Assembly: GCA_017623675.1 (NCBI GenBank)
Contig: JAGAOO010000068.1
Location: 1-55,195 of the forward strand
DNA from: Lachnospiraceae bacterium
Lineage (GTDB): Bacteria; Bacillota; Clostridia; Lachnospirales; Lachnospiraceae
Direction: 5' to 3'
Length of the DNA: 55,195 bases
The notes below the pieces were generated by a model. It worked only from the letters and a program-made list of their open reading frames with translations. It had not been told where the DNA came from and did no database searches. Positions 36,307-47,007 of this stretch are shown in pieces (position 1 is the stretch's first letter; each line of letters begins with the position of its first letter). Made by a program: the position numbers and the translations under genes.

Positions 36307-36972
36307 ATGGGACAGAAAGTTAATCCTCATGGTTTAAGAGTCGGCGTCATCAAGGATTGGGATTCCAGATGGTATGCTGACACAAAAAATGATGAATTTG
36401 CAAATAACCTTGTTGAAGATCATAAGATTCGTGAATTCTTAAACAAGAAATTAGCAAATGCAAGTGTTTCTAAGATTGAAATCGAAAGAACCACTGACAG
36501 AGTAAAAGTAATCGTTCAGACTGCACAGGCCGGTGTTGTTATCGGTAAGGGTGGTGCTGAAATTGATAAATTAAGAGCAGAAGTTCAGAAGCTGACTTCC
36601 AAGAAGTTAAACATTGAGATTAAGGAAATTAAGAAGCCAGACAGCGATGCACAGTTAGTTGCAGAGAATATTGCACAGCAGTTAGAGAATCGTGTTTCTT
36701 TCCGTCGTGCTATGAAGTCCTGCATGTCTAGAACAATGAAAAACGGTGCTTTAGGAATTAAGACATCTGTTTCTGGTCGTTTAGGCGGTGCTGATATGGC
36801 TCGTACAGAATTCTATGTAGATGGAACAATTCCTCTTCAGACACTTCGTGCAGATATTGATTATGGTTTTGCTGAGGCAGATACAACTTATGGTAAAGTT
36901 GGTGTCAAGGTATGGATTAACCATGGTGAAGTACTTCCTGTAAAAGGAGAAAAGGAAGGGAGCGATAAATAA
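36307..36972 (+). CDS. rpsC: 30S ribosomal protein S3
   Basis: A 221-residue protein at the mRNA entry site with helicase role. [20 protein letters not shown], the KH loop [14 protein letters not shown] (about 79-92) and [13 protein letters not shown] are diagnostic. Its stop shares one base with the rplP start. Confidence 0.98.
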   Translation: MGQKVNPHGLRVGVIKDWDSRWYADTKNDEFANNLVEDHKIREFLNKKLANASVSKIEIERTTDRVKVIVQTAQAGVVIGKGGAEIDKLRAEVQKLTSKKLNIEIKEIKKPDSDAQLVAENIAQQLENRVSFRRAMKSCMSRTMKNGALGIKTSVSGRLGGADMARTEFYVDGTIPLQTLRADIDYGFAEADTTYGKVGVKVWINHGEVLPVKGEKEGSDK

Positions 36973-37409
36973 TGTTAATGCCTAAGAGAGTAAAACGTCG
37001 TAAGCAGTTCAGAGGTTCTATGGCTGGTAAGGCGTTACGTGGTAATACAATATCAAATGGTGAATATGGTATCGTTGCATTGGAGCCTGCTTGGATTAAG
37101 TCTAACCAGATTGAAGCAGCCCGTATCGCAATGACCCGTTATGTAAAGCGTACCGGTAAGGTTTGGATTAAGATTTTCCCGGATAAGCCGGTTACAGCAA
37201 AGCCTGCTGAAACTCGTATGGGTTCCGGTAAAGGTTCATTAGAGTACTGGGTAGCAGTTGTAAAGCCGGGCAGAGTTATGTTTGAGATTTCCGGAGTACC
37301 GGAAGAGACTGCAAGAGAAGCGTTAAGACTTGCTATGCACAAGCTGCCAGTTAAGTGTAAGATTGTTTCAAAGGCAGATTTAGAAGGAGGTGCCGGCAGT
37401 GAAAACTAA
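36972..37409 (+). CDS. rplP: 50S ribosomal protein L16
   Basis: A 145-residue protein that helps place the A-site t[37 protein letters not shown] and the RMGSGKGS loop are typical. A second in-frame ATG at 36978 exists, but the MLMPKR start matches the family. The 3' end overlaps rpmC by 11 bases. Confidence 0.97.
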   Translation: MLMPKRVKRRKQFRGSMAGKALRGNTISNGEYGIVALEPAWIKSNQIEAARIAMTRYVKRTGKVWIKIFPDKPVTAKPAETRMGSGKGSLEYWVAVVKPGRVMFEISGVPEETAREALRLAMHKLPVKCKIVSKADLEGGAGSEN

Positions 37410-37602
37410 GGAATATGTTCAGGATTTAAAAGCAAAATCAGTAGAAGAATTGAATGCTGAGTTAGTAGCTGCTAAGAAGGAACTTTTCAACTTGAGATTC
37501 CAGAATGCTACCAATCAGTTAGAGAATACAAGCCGTATCAAAGAAGTACGTCGTAACATTGCCAGAATTCAGTCTATTATGTCTGAAAAGGCGAATGCTT
37601 AA
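37399..37602 (+). CDS. rpmC: 50S ribosomal protein L29
   Basis: A 67-residue helical protein at the tunnel exit. [20 protein letters not shown] and the [14 protein letters not shown]-terminus are diagnostic. The GTG at 37399 lies 8 bases after AAGGAGG; a GTG at 37390 overlaps that site and is unlikely. Confidence 0.95.
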   Translation: MKTKEYVQDLKAKSVEELNAELVAAKKELFNLRFQNATNQLENTSRIKEVRRNIARIQSIMSEKANA

Positions 37603-37625
37603 TTATCTGGAAGGAGGAAATTGTT

Positions 37626-37880
37626 GTGGAAAGAAATCTGAGAAAGACACGTGTAGGTATTGTTACAAGTGATAAGATGGATAAGACAATTGTTGTTTCA
37701 ATCGTAGATAATGTTAAGCATCCTCTTTATGGAAAGATTGTAAAGAGAACTTATAAATTAAAGGCACATGATGAGAATAACGATTGTAAAATCGGTGATA
37801 GAGTAAAAGTTATGGAAACAAGACCATTATCCAAGGATAAGAGATGGAGACTTGTTGAAATCGTAGAGAAAGCGAAGTAA
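37626..37880 (+). CDS. rpsQ: 30S ribosomal protein S17
   Basis: An 84-residue OB-fold protein of the 30S body. [40 protein letters not shown] and the [16 protein letters not shown] end are typical. GTG start with a GGAGG site. Confidence 0.97.
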   Translation: MERNLRKTRVGIVTSDKMDKTIVVSIVDNVKHPLYGKIVKRTYKLKAHDENNDCKIGDRVKVMETRPLSKDKRWRLVEIVEKAK

Positions 37881-37892
37881 GGAGGCAAAACC

Positions 37893-38261
37893 ATGGTTCA
37901 ACAGGAAACAAGACTTAAGGTTGCTGACAACACTGGTGCTAAGGAATTACTTTGCATTCGTGTTTTAGGCGGTTCAACTAGAAGATATGCAAATATCGGT
38001 GATATTATCGTTGCCTCTGTTAAAGATGCAACACCAGGCGGCGTTGTTAAGAAGGGTGACGTTGTTAAGGCAGTAGTCGTTCGTAGCAAGAAGGGTGCTC
38101 GCCGTAAGGACGGTTCTTACATCAAGTTTGATGAGAATGCGGCTGTAATTATTAAGGATGACTTAAATCCAAAAGGAACTCGTATTTTTGGACCTGTAGC
38201 TAGAGAGTTAAGAGATAAGAAATTCATGAAGATTGTCTCTTTAGCACCAGAAGTACTGTAG
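37893..38261 (+). CDS. rplN: 50S ribosomal protein L14
   Basis: A 122-residue protein forming bridge B8 at the subunit interface. [20 protein letters not shown] and [20 protein letters not shown] are highly conserved. Twelve bases after rpsQ. Confidence 0.98.
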   Translation: MVQQETRLKVADNTGAKELLCIRVLGGSTRRYANIGDIIVASVKDATPGGVVKKGDVVKAVVVRSKKGARRKDGSYIKFDENAAVIIKDDLNPKGTRIFGPVARELRDKKFMKIVSLAPEVL

Positions 38262-38274
38262 GGAGGTGTCGACT

Positions 38275-38592
38275 GTGGCAACAATGAAGATTAAAAAGAA
38301 TGACCAGGTTGTAGTAATTGCTGGTAAAGATAAAGGCAAAGAAGGAAAGGTTCTTTCTGTAGATGCTAAGAATCATAAGGTTCTTGTTGAAGGCGTTAAT
38401 ATGGTTTCTAAGCACTGCAAGCCAAGTATGCAGAATCAGCAGGGCGGAATTATCCAGAAGGAAGCTCCAATTGACATTTCAAACGTAGCTTATTTGTATA
38501 AAGGAAAGCCAGTTCGTATCGGATTCCAGGGCGAGAAGAAGGATAAGGTTCGTGTGGCTAAGGTTGACGGTAAGTTAGAAGTAATCGATTAA
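38275..38592 (+). CDS. rplX: 50S ribosomal protein L24
   Basis: A 105-residue assembly-initiating protein with an N-terminal KOW motif ([20 protein letters not shown]). GTG at 38275 is 8 bases from GGGAGG; the earlier in-frame GTG at 38266 overlaps that site. [10 protein letters not shown] fits the family start. Confidence 0.95.
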   Translation: MATMKIKKNDQVVVIAGKDKGKEGKVLSVDAKNHKVLVEGVNMVSKHCKPSMQNQQGGIIQKEAPIDISNVAYLYKGKPVRIGFQGEKKDKVRVAKVDGKLEVID

Positions 38593-38612
38593 TGGGAAAG
38601 GAGGCCGCACAA

Positions 38613-39152
38613 GTGAGTAGACTAAAAGATCAGTACAACGAGCAAATCGTTGATGCTATGATGAAGAAATTTGAATATAAGAATACAATGCAGGTACCAA
38701 AGCTTGATAAGATTGTTATCAACATGGGCGTTGGTGAAGCAAAGGACAATGCTAAGTTGTTAGAGGCTGCTATCAAGGATTTAGAGATTATCTCCGGTCA
38801 GAAGGCAGTTGTAACAAGAGCAAAGAAATCTGTTGCGAACTTCAAGTTAAGAGAAGGTATGCCAATCGGCTGTAAAGTAACCTTAAGAGGTGAAAAGATG
38901 TATGAATTTGCAGATCGTCTGATTAACCTTGCATTACCACGTGTTCGTGACTTTAGAGGTGTTAATCCAAATGCATTTGATGGAAGAGGAAATTATGCTC
39001 TTGGTATTAAGGAACAGTTAATCTTCCCGGAAATCGAGTATGATAAGGTTGACAAAGTTAGAGGTATGGACGTAATCTTCGTTACTACCGCTAAGACAGA
39101 TGAAGAAGCTCGTGAATTATTGACATTATTCGGTATGCCATTCAGTAAGTAA
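38613..39152 (+). CDS. rplE: 50S ribosomal protein L5
   Basis: A 179-residue protein that binds 5S rRNA and contacts P-site t[23 protein letters not shown] and the LRDFRG-like [20 protein letters not shown] are diagnostic. GTG at 38613 follows AAAGGAGG by 8 bases and gives the usual length; an ATG at 38592 lies before that site. Confidence 0.96.
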   Translation: MSRLKDQYNEQIVDAMMKKFEYKNTMQVPKLDKIVINMGVGEAKDNAKLLEAAIKDLEIISGQKAVVTRAKKSVANFKLREGMPIGCKVTLRGEKMYEFADRLINLALPRVRDFRGVNPNAFDGRGNYALGIKEQLIFPEIEYDKVDKVRGMDVIFVTTAKTDEEARELLTLFGMPFSK

Positions 39153-39168
39153 GAAGGAGGAAGATTTC

Positions 39169-39354
39169 ATGGCAAAGACATCTATGAAAGTAAAGCAACA
39201 GCGTAAGCAGAAGTTCTCTTCAAGAGAATATACCCGTTGCAAAATTTGTGGTCGTCCACATTCAGTGTTAAGAAAATACGGAATTTGCAGAATCTGCTTC
39301 CGTGAATTAGCATACAAGGGCGAGATTCCTGGTGTTAAGAAGTCAAGCTGGTAA
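39169..39354 (+). CDS. rpsN: 30S ribosomal protein S14, zinc-binding type
   Basis: A 61-residue, short (type Z) S14 with a zinc ribbon: [10 protein letters not shown]...CRICFRELA, four cysteines. This form replaces the longer zinc-free S14 in most Gram-positives. The AAGGAGGA site and downstream spacing fit. Confidence 0.97.
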   Translation: MAKTSMKVKQQRKQKFSSREYTRCKICGRPHSVLRKYGICRICFRELAYKGEIPGVKKSSW

Positions 39355-39377
39355 GATTTGAAAGGAGGCAAACAACA

Positions 39378-39779
39378 ATGGCAATGAGTGATCCAATTGC
39401 AGATATGCTTACAAGAATTCGTAATGCAAATACTGCAAAACATGATACAGTAGATGTTCCGGCATCTAAAATGAAGATTTCTATCGCTGAAATCCTTTTG
39501 AATGAAGGTTATATCAAAGCATTTGATATTGTTGATGATGGAAAGTTCAAAACAATTCATATTACATTAAAGTATGGTGCAGATAAGAACGAGAAGATTA
39601 TCACAGGTCTTAAGAGAATTTCAAAGCCTGGTCTTCGGGTTTATGCTAGCAAAGAAGATTTGCCAAAGGTATTAGGCGGTCTGGGTATTGCTATTATTTC
39701 CACCAACAAGGGTGTATTAACGGATAAAGAAGCTAGAAAACAGAATGTAGGCGGCGAAGTGCTGGCATACATTTGGTAA
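39378..39779 (+). CDS. rpsH: 30S ribosomal protein S8
   Basis: A 133-residue protein binding the central domain of 16S rRNA; in E. coli it represses the spc operon. [20 protein letters not shown] and [20 protein letters not shown] are the family signatures. Confidence 0.98.
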   Translation: MAMSDPIADMLTRIRNANTAKHDTVDVPASKMKISIAEILLNEGYIKAFDIVDDGKFKTIHITLKYGADKNEKIITGLKRISKPGLRVYASKEDLPKVLGGLGIAIISTNKGVLTDKEARKQNVGGEVLAYIW

Positions 39780-39805
39780 TTAAAATATTTAGGAGGTAAC
39801 GGCAT

Positions 39806-40345
39806 ATGTCACGTATCGGAAGAATGCCTATCGCTGTACCAGCAGGTGTTACTGTTGATATCGCAGAAAATAACAAGGTGACAGTTAAGGGACCAAAAGG
39901 AACCTTAGAGAGAGTTTTGCCTGCTGAGATGGAAATTAAGCAGGAAGACGGACAGTTGATTGTAACAAGACCAAATGACTTAAAGAAGATGAAGTCTTTA
40001 CATGGTTTGACAAGAACCTTGTTAAATAACATGGTTGTTGGTGTTACAGAAGGTTTTACAAAGGAACTGGAAGTAAATGGTGTTGGTTACAGAGCATCTA
40101 AGCAGGGAAAGAAGTTAACACTTGCATTAGGTTACTCACATCCGGTAGAGATGGAAGATCCGGAAGGATTGGAATCTACTATCGATGGTAACAAAATCAT
40201 CATTAAGGGTATTGATAAAGAAAAAGTTGGCCAATACGCAGCAGAAATCAGAGCTAAGAGAGCACCTGAACCATACAAGGGTAAGGGTATCAAGTATGTT
40301 GATGAAGTGATTCGACGCAAGGTTGGTAAGACTGGTAAGAAATAA
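39806..40345 (+). CDS. rplF: 50S ribosomal protein L6
   Basis: A 179-residue protein of two related domains near the factor-binding site. [20 protein letters not shown] and [20 protein letters not shown] are diagnostic. TAGGAGG site. Confidence 0.98.
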   Translation: MSRIGRMPIAVPAGVTVDIAENNKVTVKGPKGTLERVLPAEMEIKQEDGQLIVTRPNDLKKMKSLHGLTRTLLNNMVVGVTEGFTKELEVNGVGYRASKQGKKLTLALGYSHPVEMEDPEGLESTIDGNKIIIKGIDKEKVGQYAAEIRAKRAPEPYKGKGIKYVDEVIRRKVGKTGKK

Positions 40346-40363
40346 TTAAAGGAGTGATAAGCA

Positions 40364-40732
40364 ATGGTTAGTAAAGAGTCAAGGAAAGTTATTCGTGAAA
40401 AGAAACATGCAAGACTTCGTAACCGTATCAGCGGTACTGCTGAGTGCCCACGTTTAGCGGTTTTCAGAAGTAATAATCATATGTACGCTCAGATTATTGA
40501 TGATACAGTTGGAAATACCTTAGTGTCTGCATCTACATTAGAAAAGAATGTAAAAGATGCTGTGGATCATACCAACGATGTTGCAGCAGCAGCAGCCGTA
40601 GGTAAAGCTGTAGCTGAGAAAGCATTAGCAAAGGGTATTAAGACTGTCGTATTCGATAGAGGCGGCTATATATATAAAGGTAAAGTTAAAGCATTAGCAG
40701 ATGCAGCCCGTGAAGCTGGTCTCGAATTCTAA
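40364..40732 (+). CDS. rplR: 50S ribosomal protein L18
   Basis: A 122-residue 5S rRNA-binding protein. [19 protein letters not shown] and the [20 protein letters not shown] end are typical. Eighteen bases after rplF. Confidence 0.98.
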   Translation: MVSKESRKVIREKKHARLRNRISGTAECPRLAVFRSNNHMYAQIIDDTVGNTLVSASTLEKNVKDAVDHTNDVAAAAAVGKAVAEKALAKGIKTVVFDRGGYIYKGKVKALADAAREAGLEF

Positions 40733-40750
40733 TAAGGAGGAATACACAAT

Positions 40751-41260
40751 ATGAAGCATACAATCGTTGATGCTAGTCAGTTAGAATTAGAAGAAAAAAT
40801 AGTATCAATCAAGCGTGTCACCAAGGTTGTTAAGGGTGGACGTAATATGAGATTTGCAGCGCTTGTTGTAGTTGGTGACAGAAATGGTCACGTAGGTGCT
40901 GGCTTAGGTAAGGCTGCTGAAATTCCAGAAGCTATCCGTAAGGGCAAGGAAGACGCAATTAAGAAGCTGGTAACAGTTGCAATCAATGAGGATGGAAGTA
41001 TTCCTCATGACTGGACTGGTAAGTTCGGTAGTGCATCTGTATTGTTAAAGGCATCTCCGGAAGGTACCGGTATCATCGCTGGTGGTCCGGCACGTAATGT
41101 TTTGGAGCTTGCAGGATACAAGAACATCCGTACCAAGTCTTTAGGTTCTAATAACAAGCAGAACGTAGTTTTAGCTACTATCGATGGTCTTTCTAAGATT
41201 AAGACTCCGGAAGAAGTTGCTAGACTTCGTGGTAAGTCTGTGGAAGAAATCCTGGGCTAA
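40751..41260 (+). CDS. rpsE: 30S ribosomal protein S5
   Basis: A 169-residue protein important for decoding fidelity. [39 protein letters not shown] and the C-terminal STI-like segment are intact. Confidence 0.98.
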   Translation: MKHTIVDASQLELEEKIVSIKRVTKVVKGGRNMRFAALVVVGDRNGHVGAGLGKAAEIPEAIRKGKEDAIKKLVTVAINEDGSIPHDWTGKFGSASVLLKASPEGTGIIAGGPARNVLELAGYKNIRTKSLGSNNKQNVVLATIDGLSKIKTPEEVARLRGKSVEEILG

Positions 41261-41273
41261 GGAGGTTATGGAA

Positions 41274-41456
41274 ATGGCAGATAAATTAAAAGTAACATTA
41301 GTAAAGTCTACAATTGGTGCAATTCCTAAGCATAAGAAGACAGTTGAAGCATTAGGTTTAAAGAAGCTGAACAAGTCTGTTGAACTTCCAAACAATGCAG
41401 CAACCTTAGGTATGGTTCAGCAGGTTAGACATTTAGTAAAAGTAGAAGAGATTTAA
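41274..41456 (+). CDS. rpmD: 50S ribosomal protein L30
   Basis: A 60-residue ferredoxin-like protein. LKVTLVKSTIGAIPKHKKTV and the LGLKKLNKSVELPNNAATLG motif mark the family. ATG at 41274 follows AAGGAGG; an ATG at 41268 is too close to it. Confidence 0.95.
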   Translation: MADKLKVTLVKSTIGAIPKHKKTVEALGLKKLNKSVELPNNAATLGMVQQVRHLVKVEEI

Positions 41457-41478
41457 TTGAAGATAGGAGGTGCACGTA

Positions 41479-41919
41479 ATGAATTTATCAAGCTTAAAGC
41501 CTGCAGAAGGTTCTAAACAAAGCGATAACTTCAGAAGAGGTCGTGGCCATGGTTCAGGAAATGGCAAGACTGCCGGTAAAGGTCATAAGGGACAGAAGGC
41601 TCGTTCAGGAGCTCCAAGACCTGGCTTTGAAGGAGGTCAGATGCCATTATACAGAAGAATTCCTAAGAGAGGATTTACATGCAGAAATTCAAAGGAAATC
41701 GTTAATGTAAATGTTTCTACATTGGAAAGCTTTGATAATGGTACAGAAGTAACTGTTGCTACATTAGTAGAGCAGGGTATTATTAAGAATCCAAAAGATG
41801 GCGTTAAGATCCTTGGAAATGGAGAGTTAACCAAAAAGCTTACAGTAAAGGCAAATGCATTCAGTGCAGGTGCTGTTGCTAAGATTGAGGCAGCTGGTGG
41901 AAAAGCCGAGGTGATCTAG
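41479..41919 (+). CDS. rplO: 50S ribosomal protein L15
   Basis: A 146-residue protein with the long basic N-terminal arm that penetrates the large subunit ([20 protein letters not shown]). The C-terminal domain ends with GGKAEVI. ATG at 41479; the in-frame GTG at 41470 overlaps the AGGAGG site. secY follows one base after its stop codon. Confidence 0.97.
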   Translation: MNLSSLKPAEGSKQSDNFRRGRGHGSGNGKTAGKGHKGQKARSGAPRPGFEGGQMPLYRRIPKRGFTCRNSKEIVNVNVSTLESFDNGTEVTVATLVEQGIIKNPKDGVKILGNGELTKKLTVKANAFSAGAVAKIEAAGGKAEVI

Positions 41920-41920
41920 T

Positions 41921-43252
41921 ATGTTCAAAACATTAGTGAATGCTTTGAAGGTAAAAGATATACGAAGTCGAATTTTCTTTACGTTGGGAATCCTGTTGAT
42001 TTTTCGTATTGGTTGTACCATTACGATTCCGGGTGTTGACGTAGCAGCAGTTCAGGCAACCTTGCAGTCTGTATTAGGCAGTGATGGTAATGCCTGGTTA
42101 AGCATGTTTACCGGTGGTTCTTTGGAGCAAATGTCTATTTTTGCTTTGAATGTAACGCCATATATCACATCTTCCATTATTATGCAGTTGTTGACAATTG
42201 CAATTCCTGCATTAGAAGAAATGCAGCATGATGGTGAAGATGGAAGAAAGAAAATGACAGCAATCACTCGTTATGTAACAGTTTTGCTTGCAATTATTGA
42301 AGCAGCGGGTTTGGCAATCAGCTTACAGAATGCAAATGCATTGGGTTCTGATGCGAATTGGTTTACCGTTGTTACCATGATTGTAACGTTAACTGCCGGC
42401 AGTACATTGGTTATGTGGCTGGGCGAGCGAATTACGGAAAAAGGAATTGGAAACGGTATTTCCATTATTTTGTTAATTAATATTGTATCCAGAATGCCAA
42501 ACGATTTTTCAAATCTGTATACCATGTTTGTTGGAAAGCAATTCAAGGAAGCAGAGTATGTAAAGGGTATTGGTGCTGCACTTGTAATTATCGCAGTTAT
42601 CATTCTTACAACAATACTGGTTATTTTACTGCAGGATGCAAAGCGGAGTATTCCGATTCAGTATTCTCAGAAGGTTAGTGGACGTCGAACCATTGGCGGA
42701 CGTGCAACAGAGATGCCATTAAAGGTAAACACCGCAGGTGTTATTCCGATTATTTTCGCATCCTCATTATTGTCAATGCCAACAATGATAGTCAGTTTGT
42801 TTAAGATTAATGTGACCAATGCGGTAGTGCAGGAAATTATTTCCAGTTTGTCACAGAATTACTGGTTTTCGAAAGGGCATCCTTGGGGATATGTTGGTTT
42901 AGCAATTTACATCGCTTTGGTAATTATGTTTGCATACTTCTATACTTCTATTACCTTTAATCCTATGGAAGTTGCAAATAATTTGAAAAAGAGTGGTGCT
43001 TCTGTTCCGGGTATTCGTCCGGGAAAACCAACTCAGGAATATCTGGAAAAGGTATTGAAATACATCATCTTCATCGGAGCAGTTGCTTTGGTAATTGTAG
43101 CGATTATTCCAATTTTCTTTAGTGGTGTATTTGGTGCAAATGTGTCCTTCGGTGGAACTTCATTAATTATTATCGTTGGCGTTATCTTAGAGACATTAAA
43201 TCAGTTAGATTCTAAGATGCTGGATAGAAATTACGAAGGATTTTTGAAATAA
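41921..43252 (+). CDS. secY: Preprotein translocase channel SecY
   Basis: A 443-residue membrane protein with ten hydrophobic spans, the protein-conducting channel for Sec export and membrane insertion. FRIGCTITIPGVD, the GGSLEQMSIFALNVTPYITS plug-region, and MPLKVNTAGVIPIIFASSLL are conserved. The SecE and SecG partners are not in the window. Its location after rplO is the usual spc operon position. Confidence 0.98.
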   Translation: MFKTLVNALKVKDIRSRIFFTLGILLIFRIGCTITIPGVDVAAVQATLQSVLGSDGNAWLSMFTGGSLEQMSIFALNVTPYITSSIIMQLLTIAIPALEEMQHDGEDGRKKMTAITRYVTVLLAIIEAAGLAISLQNANALGSDANWFTVVTMIVTLTAGSTLVMWLGERITEKGIGNGISIILLINIVSRMPNDFSNLYTMFVGKQFKEAEYVKGIGAALVIIAVIILTTILVILLQDAKRSIPIQYSQKVSGRRTIGGRATEMPLKVNTAGVIPIIFASSLLSMPTMIVSLFKINVTNAVVQEIISSLSQNYWFSKGHPWGYVGLAIYIALVIMFAYFYTSITFNPMEVANNLKKSGASVPGIRPGKPTQEYLEKVLKYIIFIGAVALVIVAIIPIFFSGVFGANVSFGGTSLIIIVGVILETLNQLDSKMLDRNYEGFLK

Positions 43253-43262
43253 GATAAACTTA

Positions 43263-43293
43263 CAATAAGCTGTAGCTTGCCTACAGCTTATTG
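43263..43293. other. Perfect 13-bp hairpin between secY and adk
   Basis: CAATAAGCTGTAG (43263-43275), loop CTTGC, CTACAGCTTATTG (43281-43293). No T-run follows (GTGTGTTATC), so it is not a standard terminator; an attenuator, processing or mRNA stability element is possible. Confidence 0.7.
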
Positions 43294-43341
43294 GTGTGTT
43301 ATCTTAGGTTTGTGATTTGGAGTAGGTTAAAAATAGTGTAA

Positions 43342-44010
<669 letters not shown>

Positions 44011-44011
44011 A

Positions 44012-44779
44012 ATGCCAATTACCAGAAAATCTCAAAGCGAAATAGAGCTTATGCAGGAGGCTGGCCGCATACTTGCCATTACTCATCAGGAACTGGCAAA
44101 AGCGATAAAGCCGGGCATGACAACAAAAGAGATTGACCGTTTAGGTGAGACTGTAATACGGGATTATGGTTGTGTCCCATCCTTTTTGAATTATTGTGGA
44201 TATCCCGCATCCATATGTGTATCTGTGAATGATGAAGTAGTACATGGAATACCAAGTGATAAAAGAATCATTCAGGAAGGTGATATTGTAAGTCTGGATG
44301 CAGGGGTGATCTATAAAGGATACCATTCGGATGCAGCAAGAACAATTGCAGTCGGTAATATTTCAGCAGAAGCAGAAAAGCTGATAGCAGTTACAAAACA
44401 AAGTTTTTTTGAGGGGTTGAAATATGCGAAGCCTGGATATCATATTGTAGATATAGGAAGAGCCATACAATCCTATGTGGAAGCCAATGGTTTTTCGGTA
44501 GTTCGGGATTTGGTAGGACATGGGGTTGGAAAGAAACTTCATGAGAAACCTAACGTGCCGAATTTTGCAGGAAAGCAGAAAGGTGCAAAATTAAAACCCG
44601 GAATGACATTAGCCATTGAACCAATGGTAAATGCAGGAGAATATGATGTAGTATGGTTAGAGGATGATTGGACTGTGGTTACTTATGATGGTTCATTATC
44701 CGCACATTATGAAAATACGATACTGATAACAGAGAACGAACCAAGAATTCTTTCCCGGGCGGAAGGTATAGAAGTGTAA
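44012..44779 (+). CDS. map: Methionine aminopeptidase, type I
   Basis: A 255-residue enzyme removing the N-terminal Met from new proteins. The metal ligands D96, D107, H170, E203 and E234 are in DAGVIYKGYHSDAA, GHGVGKKLHE, IEPMVNAGE and SAHYENTIL; H79 is the catalytic His. ATG at 44012 is chosen; the GTG at 44003 overlaps the adk end. Confidence 0.96.
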   Translation: MPITRKSQSEIELMQEAGRILAITHQELAKAIKPGMTTKEIDRLGETVIRDYGCVPSFLNYCGYPASICVSVNDEVVHGIPSDKRIIQEGDIVSLDAGVIYKGYHSDAARTIAVGNISAEAEKLIAVTKQSFFEGLKYAKPGYHIVDIGRAIQSYVEANGFSVVRDLVGHGVGKKLHEKPNVPNFAGKQKGAKLKPGMTLAIEPMVNAGEYDVVWLEDDWTVVTYDGSLSAHYENTILITENEPRILSRAEGIEV

Positions 44780-44817
44780 GCGTAAGTTTTAGAAGCAGAG
44801 AGTAGGAGGTTTTGAAT

Positions 44818-45036
44818 ATGTCAAAAGTAGATGCAATTGAAGTAGAAGGCGTGGTTTTAGAGAAGTTGCCAAATGCAATGTTTCGTGTTCAGTTAGAGAA
44901 TGGTCATGTTGTGTTGGGACATATCAGTGGTAAGATTCGGATGGGATATATTAAGATTCTTCCGGGTGACACTGTTAAGATTGAATTATCACCATATGAT
45001 TTAACGAAAGGAAGAATCGTTTGGAGAAATAAGTAG
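44818..45036 (+). CDS. infA: Translation initiation factor IF-1
   Basis: A 72-residue OB-fold protein that sits in the 30S A site during initiation. [20 protein letters not shown] and [19 protein letters not shown] match IF-1. ATG at 44818 has a TAGGAGG site 8 bases upstream; a TTG six bases earlier is unlikely. Confidence 0.96.
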   Translation: MSKVDAIEVEGVVLEKLPNAMFRVQLENGHVVLGHISGKIRMGYIKILPGDTVKIELSPYDLTKGRIVWRNK

Positions 45037-45081
45037 TGCAAACAGAAAATAAAAAAGTTTCGCAAAAAATGGAAAAAGCTC

Positions 45082-45110
45082 TTGCAAAAACTTGCAAAAA
45101 GTGATAAAGT
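45082..45110 (+). promoter_or_regulatory. Possible promoter upstream of rpmJ
   Basis: TTGCAA (45082-45087), 17-base spacer and TAAAGT (45105-45110). A second TTGCAA follows at 45092. The -10 is a weak match, so a separate promoter is only suggested. Confidence 0.45.
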
Positions 45111-45149
45111 ATTAGCTTGTAGCGGACTTTTTTGAAAGGAGAGATTTTA

Positions 45150-45263
45150 ATGAAGGTTAGAGCATCTGTAAAACCAATTTGCGACAAATGCAAAGTCATT
45201 AAAAGAAAAGGAAGCATCAGAGTAATCTGTGAAAATCCTAAGCACAAGCAGAGACAAGGCTAG
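45150..45263 (+). CDS. rpmJ: 50S ribosomal protein L36, zinc-binding
   Basis: A 37-residue protein, [20 protein letters not shown] followed by [17 protein letters not shown], with the C-X2-C...C-X4-H zinc ribbon of the zinc form. It starts after an AAAGGAGA site and lies 113 bases after infA. Confidence 0.97.
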   Translation: MKVRASVKPICDKCKVIKRKGSIRVICENPKHKQRQG

Positions 45264-45519
45264 GAATTTGACAGTTTATTAATTATGCGTGTTATTCCCG
45301 CACGAATGGTTAATAAATTAGCTCGAATCTGCAAAAGACCAAAAGAGATTGGTCACAAAATTGAAGCGGCTGTAGCATAAGTAATTATGCTAATTACAAA
45401 TAAACATTTCATTATAATAGGAAAGCGGCGTATGCATTTCACCCATACATATGTATGCGGATACGTTGGTTTTCGTATTATGCAAGTAAGAGAATACTAT
45501 TTTATGGAGGTAGAAATAC
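45264..45519 (+). other. Hairpin-rich leader between rpmJ and rpsM
   Basis: This 256-base gap is too long for the cluster and holds several stems: TTTATTAA (45275-45282) with TTAATAAA (45310-45317); GACCAA-AAGAGA-TTGGTC (45337-45354); AGCATAA-GTAA-TTATGCT (45374-45391); and a 14-base palindrome CATACATATGTATG (45444-45457) flanked by CGTAT/ATACG. A TATAAT at 45413-45418 has no matching -35. It may be the control region of the rpsM-rpsK-rpsD-rpoA-rplQ group. Confidence 0.6.
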
Positions 45520-45888
45520 ATGGCTCGTATTTCAGGTGTTGATTTACCAAGAGAAAAGCGTATTGAAATCGGTCTTACTTATATCTATGGTATTGGTAGA
45601 ACCAGTGCAGCGCGTATCTTAAAAGAAGCTAACGTAAACCCGGATACTCGTGTTCGTGATTTAACGGATGATGAAGTTCGCAGAATAAGTGAAGTTATTA
45701 ACAACACACAGACCGTTGAAGGTGATTTGCGTAGAGAAATAGCAATGAACATTAAGCGTTTACAGGAAATTGGATGTTACCGTGGTATCCGTCATAGAAA
45801 GGGACTTCCGGTTCGTGGTCAGAAGACTAAGACAAACGCAAGAACTCGCAAGGGTCCTAAGAGAACAGTAGCAAATAAGAAGAAGTAA
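45520..45888 (+). CDS. rpsM: 30S ribosomal protein S13
   Basis: A 122-residue 30S head protein contacting t[43 protein letters not shown] and a lysine-rich tail are diagnostic. First gene of the alpha group. Confidence 0.98.
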   Translation: MARISGVDLPREKRIEIGLTYIYGIGRTSAARILKEANVNPDTRVRDLTDDEVRRISEVINNTQTVEGDLRREIAMNIKRLQEIGCYRGIRHRKGLPVRGQKTKTNARTRKGPKRTVANKKK

Positions 45889-45938
45889 TAATTGAAATGA
45901 TAGAACGCAAGAGCGTTTAATACCTAGGAGGTTTAGTA

Positions 45939-46340
45939 ATGGCAGCAGCAAAGAAAGTTACTAAAAAAGTGACAAAGAAGCGTGTGAAGAAGAACGTTGA
46001 ACGTGGACAGGCACACATTCAGTCATCTTTTAATAATACAATTGTTACCTTAACTGATGCAGAAGGCAATGCTTTATCTTGGGCAAGTGCAGGTGGATTG
46101 GGCTTTAGAGGTTCTAGAAAGTCTACTCCTTATGCAGCTCAGATGGCAGCAGAGACTGCTACAAAGGCAGCATTAGTTCATGGTTTGAAGTCAGTTGACG
46201 TTATGGTTAAGGGACCAGGTTCCGGTCGTGAAGCAGCAATTCGTGCTCTTCAGGCATGTGGTTTGGATGTATTAAGCATCACAGATGTAACACCAGTTCC
46301 ACACAATGGATGTCGCCCACCAAAGCGTCGTAGAGTTTAA
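45939..46340 (+). CDS. rpsK: 30S ribosomal protein S11
   Basis: A 133-residue platform protein at the mRNA exit. The N-terminus is Lys/Val rich; [20 protein letters not shown] and [18 protein letters not shown] are typical. Confidence 0.98.
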   Translation: MAAAKKVTKKVTKKRVKKNVERGQAHIQSSFNNTIVTLTDAEGNALSWASAGGLGFRGSRKSTPYAAQMAAETATKAALVHGLKSVDVMVKGPGSGREAAIRALQACGLDVLSITDVTPVPHNGCRPPKRRRV

Positions 46341-46357
46341 TTAGGAGGTACAGATAG

Positions 46358-46951
46358 ATGGCAGTAGATAGAACTCCCGTTCTTAAGAGATGCAGATCTT
46401 TAGGCATGGAGCCAATGTATCTCGGAATTGACAAGAAGTCAAATAGAACATTGAATAGAGCAAACAAGAAGATGAGTGAATATGGTCTTCAGTTACGTGA
46501 GAAGCAGAAGGCAAAATTCATTTATGGTGTATTAGAGAAGCCTTTCCGTAACTTATATGCAACAGCAGAGCGTATGAAGGGCTTAACCGGTCCAAACTTA
46601 ATGATTTTATTAGAGTTAAGGTTGGATAATGTTATTTTCCGTATGGGATTTGCAAGAACTCGTAAGGAAGCTAGACAGATTGTTGATCACAAGCATGTAC
46701 TTGTAAATGGTAAGTGTGTAAACATTCCATCTTACAGAGTAAAAGCAGGCGATAAGATTGAAATCAGAGAGAAGAGCAAGTCTTCTCAGAGATATAAGGA
46801 CATCTTAGAAGTGACTGGCGGAAGATTAGTTCCAGCTTGGTTAGAGGCAGATCAGGAAAGCCTTAGCGGTACAGTTAAGGAATTGCCTTTAAGAGAGCAG
46901 ATTGATGTACCTGTTAACGAAACTCTTATCGTTGAGTTGTATTCTAAATAA
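46358..46951 (+). CDS. rpsD: 30S ribosomal protein S4
   Basis: A 197-residue primary assembly protein and, in E. coli, repressor of the alpha operon. [13 protein letters not shown]-type S4 domain (here [20 protein letters not shown]) about residues 86-145 and [19 protein letters not shown] are conserved. Confidence 0.98.
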   Translation: MAVDRTPVLKRCRSLGMEPMYLGIDKKSNRTLNRANKKMSEYGLQLREKQKAKFIYGVLEKPFRNLYATAERMKGLTGPNLMILLELRLDNVIFRMGFARTRKEARQIVDHKHVLVNGKCVNIPSYRVKAGDKIEIREKSKSSQRYKDILEVTGGRLVPAWLEADQESLSGTVKELPLREQIDVPVNETLIVELYSK

Positions 46952-47007
46952 TCCATAAGTATTTAGGAATAACCTCAACTTATTAACCCAAAAGGAGGGT
47001 CCCAATA

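Noticed and set aside
45413-45418. Strong promoter from a TATAAT before rpsM
   Set aside because: No acceptable -35 box lies 16-18 bases upstream and no TG extension is present. A promoter cannot be claimed.
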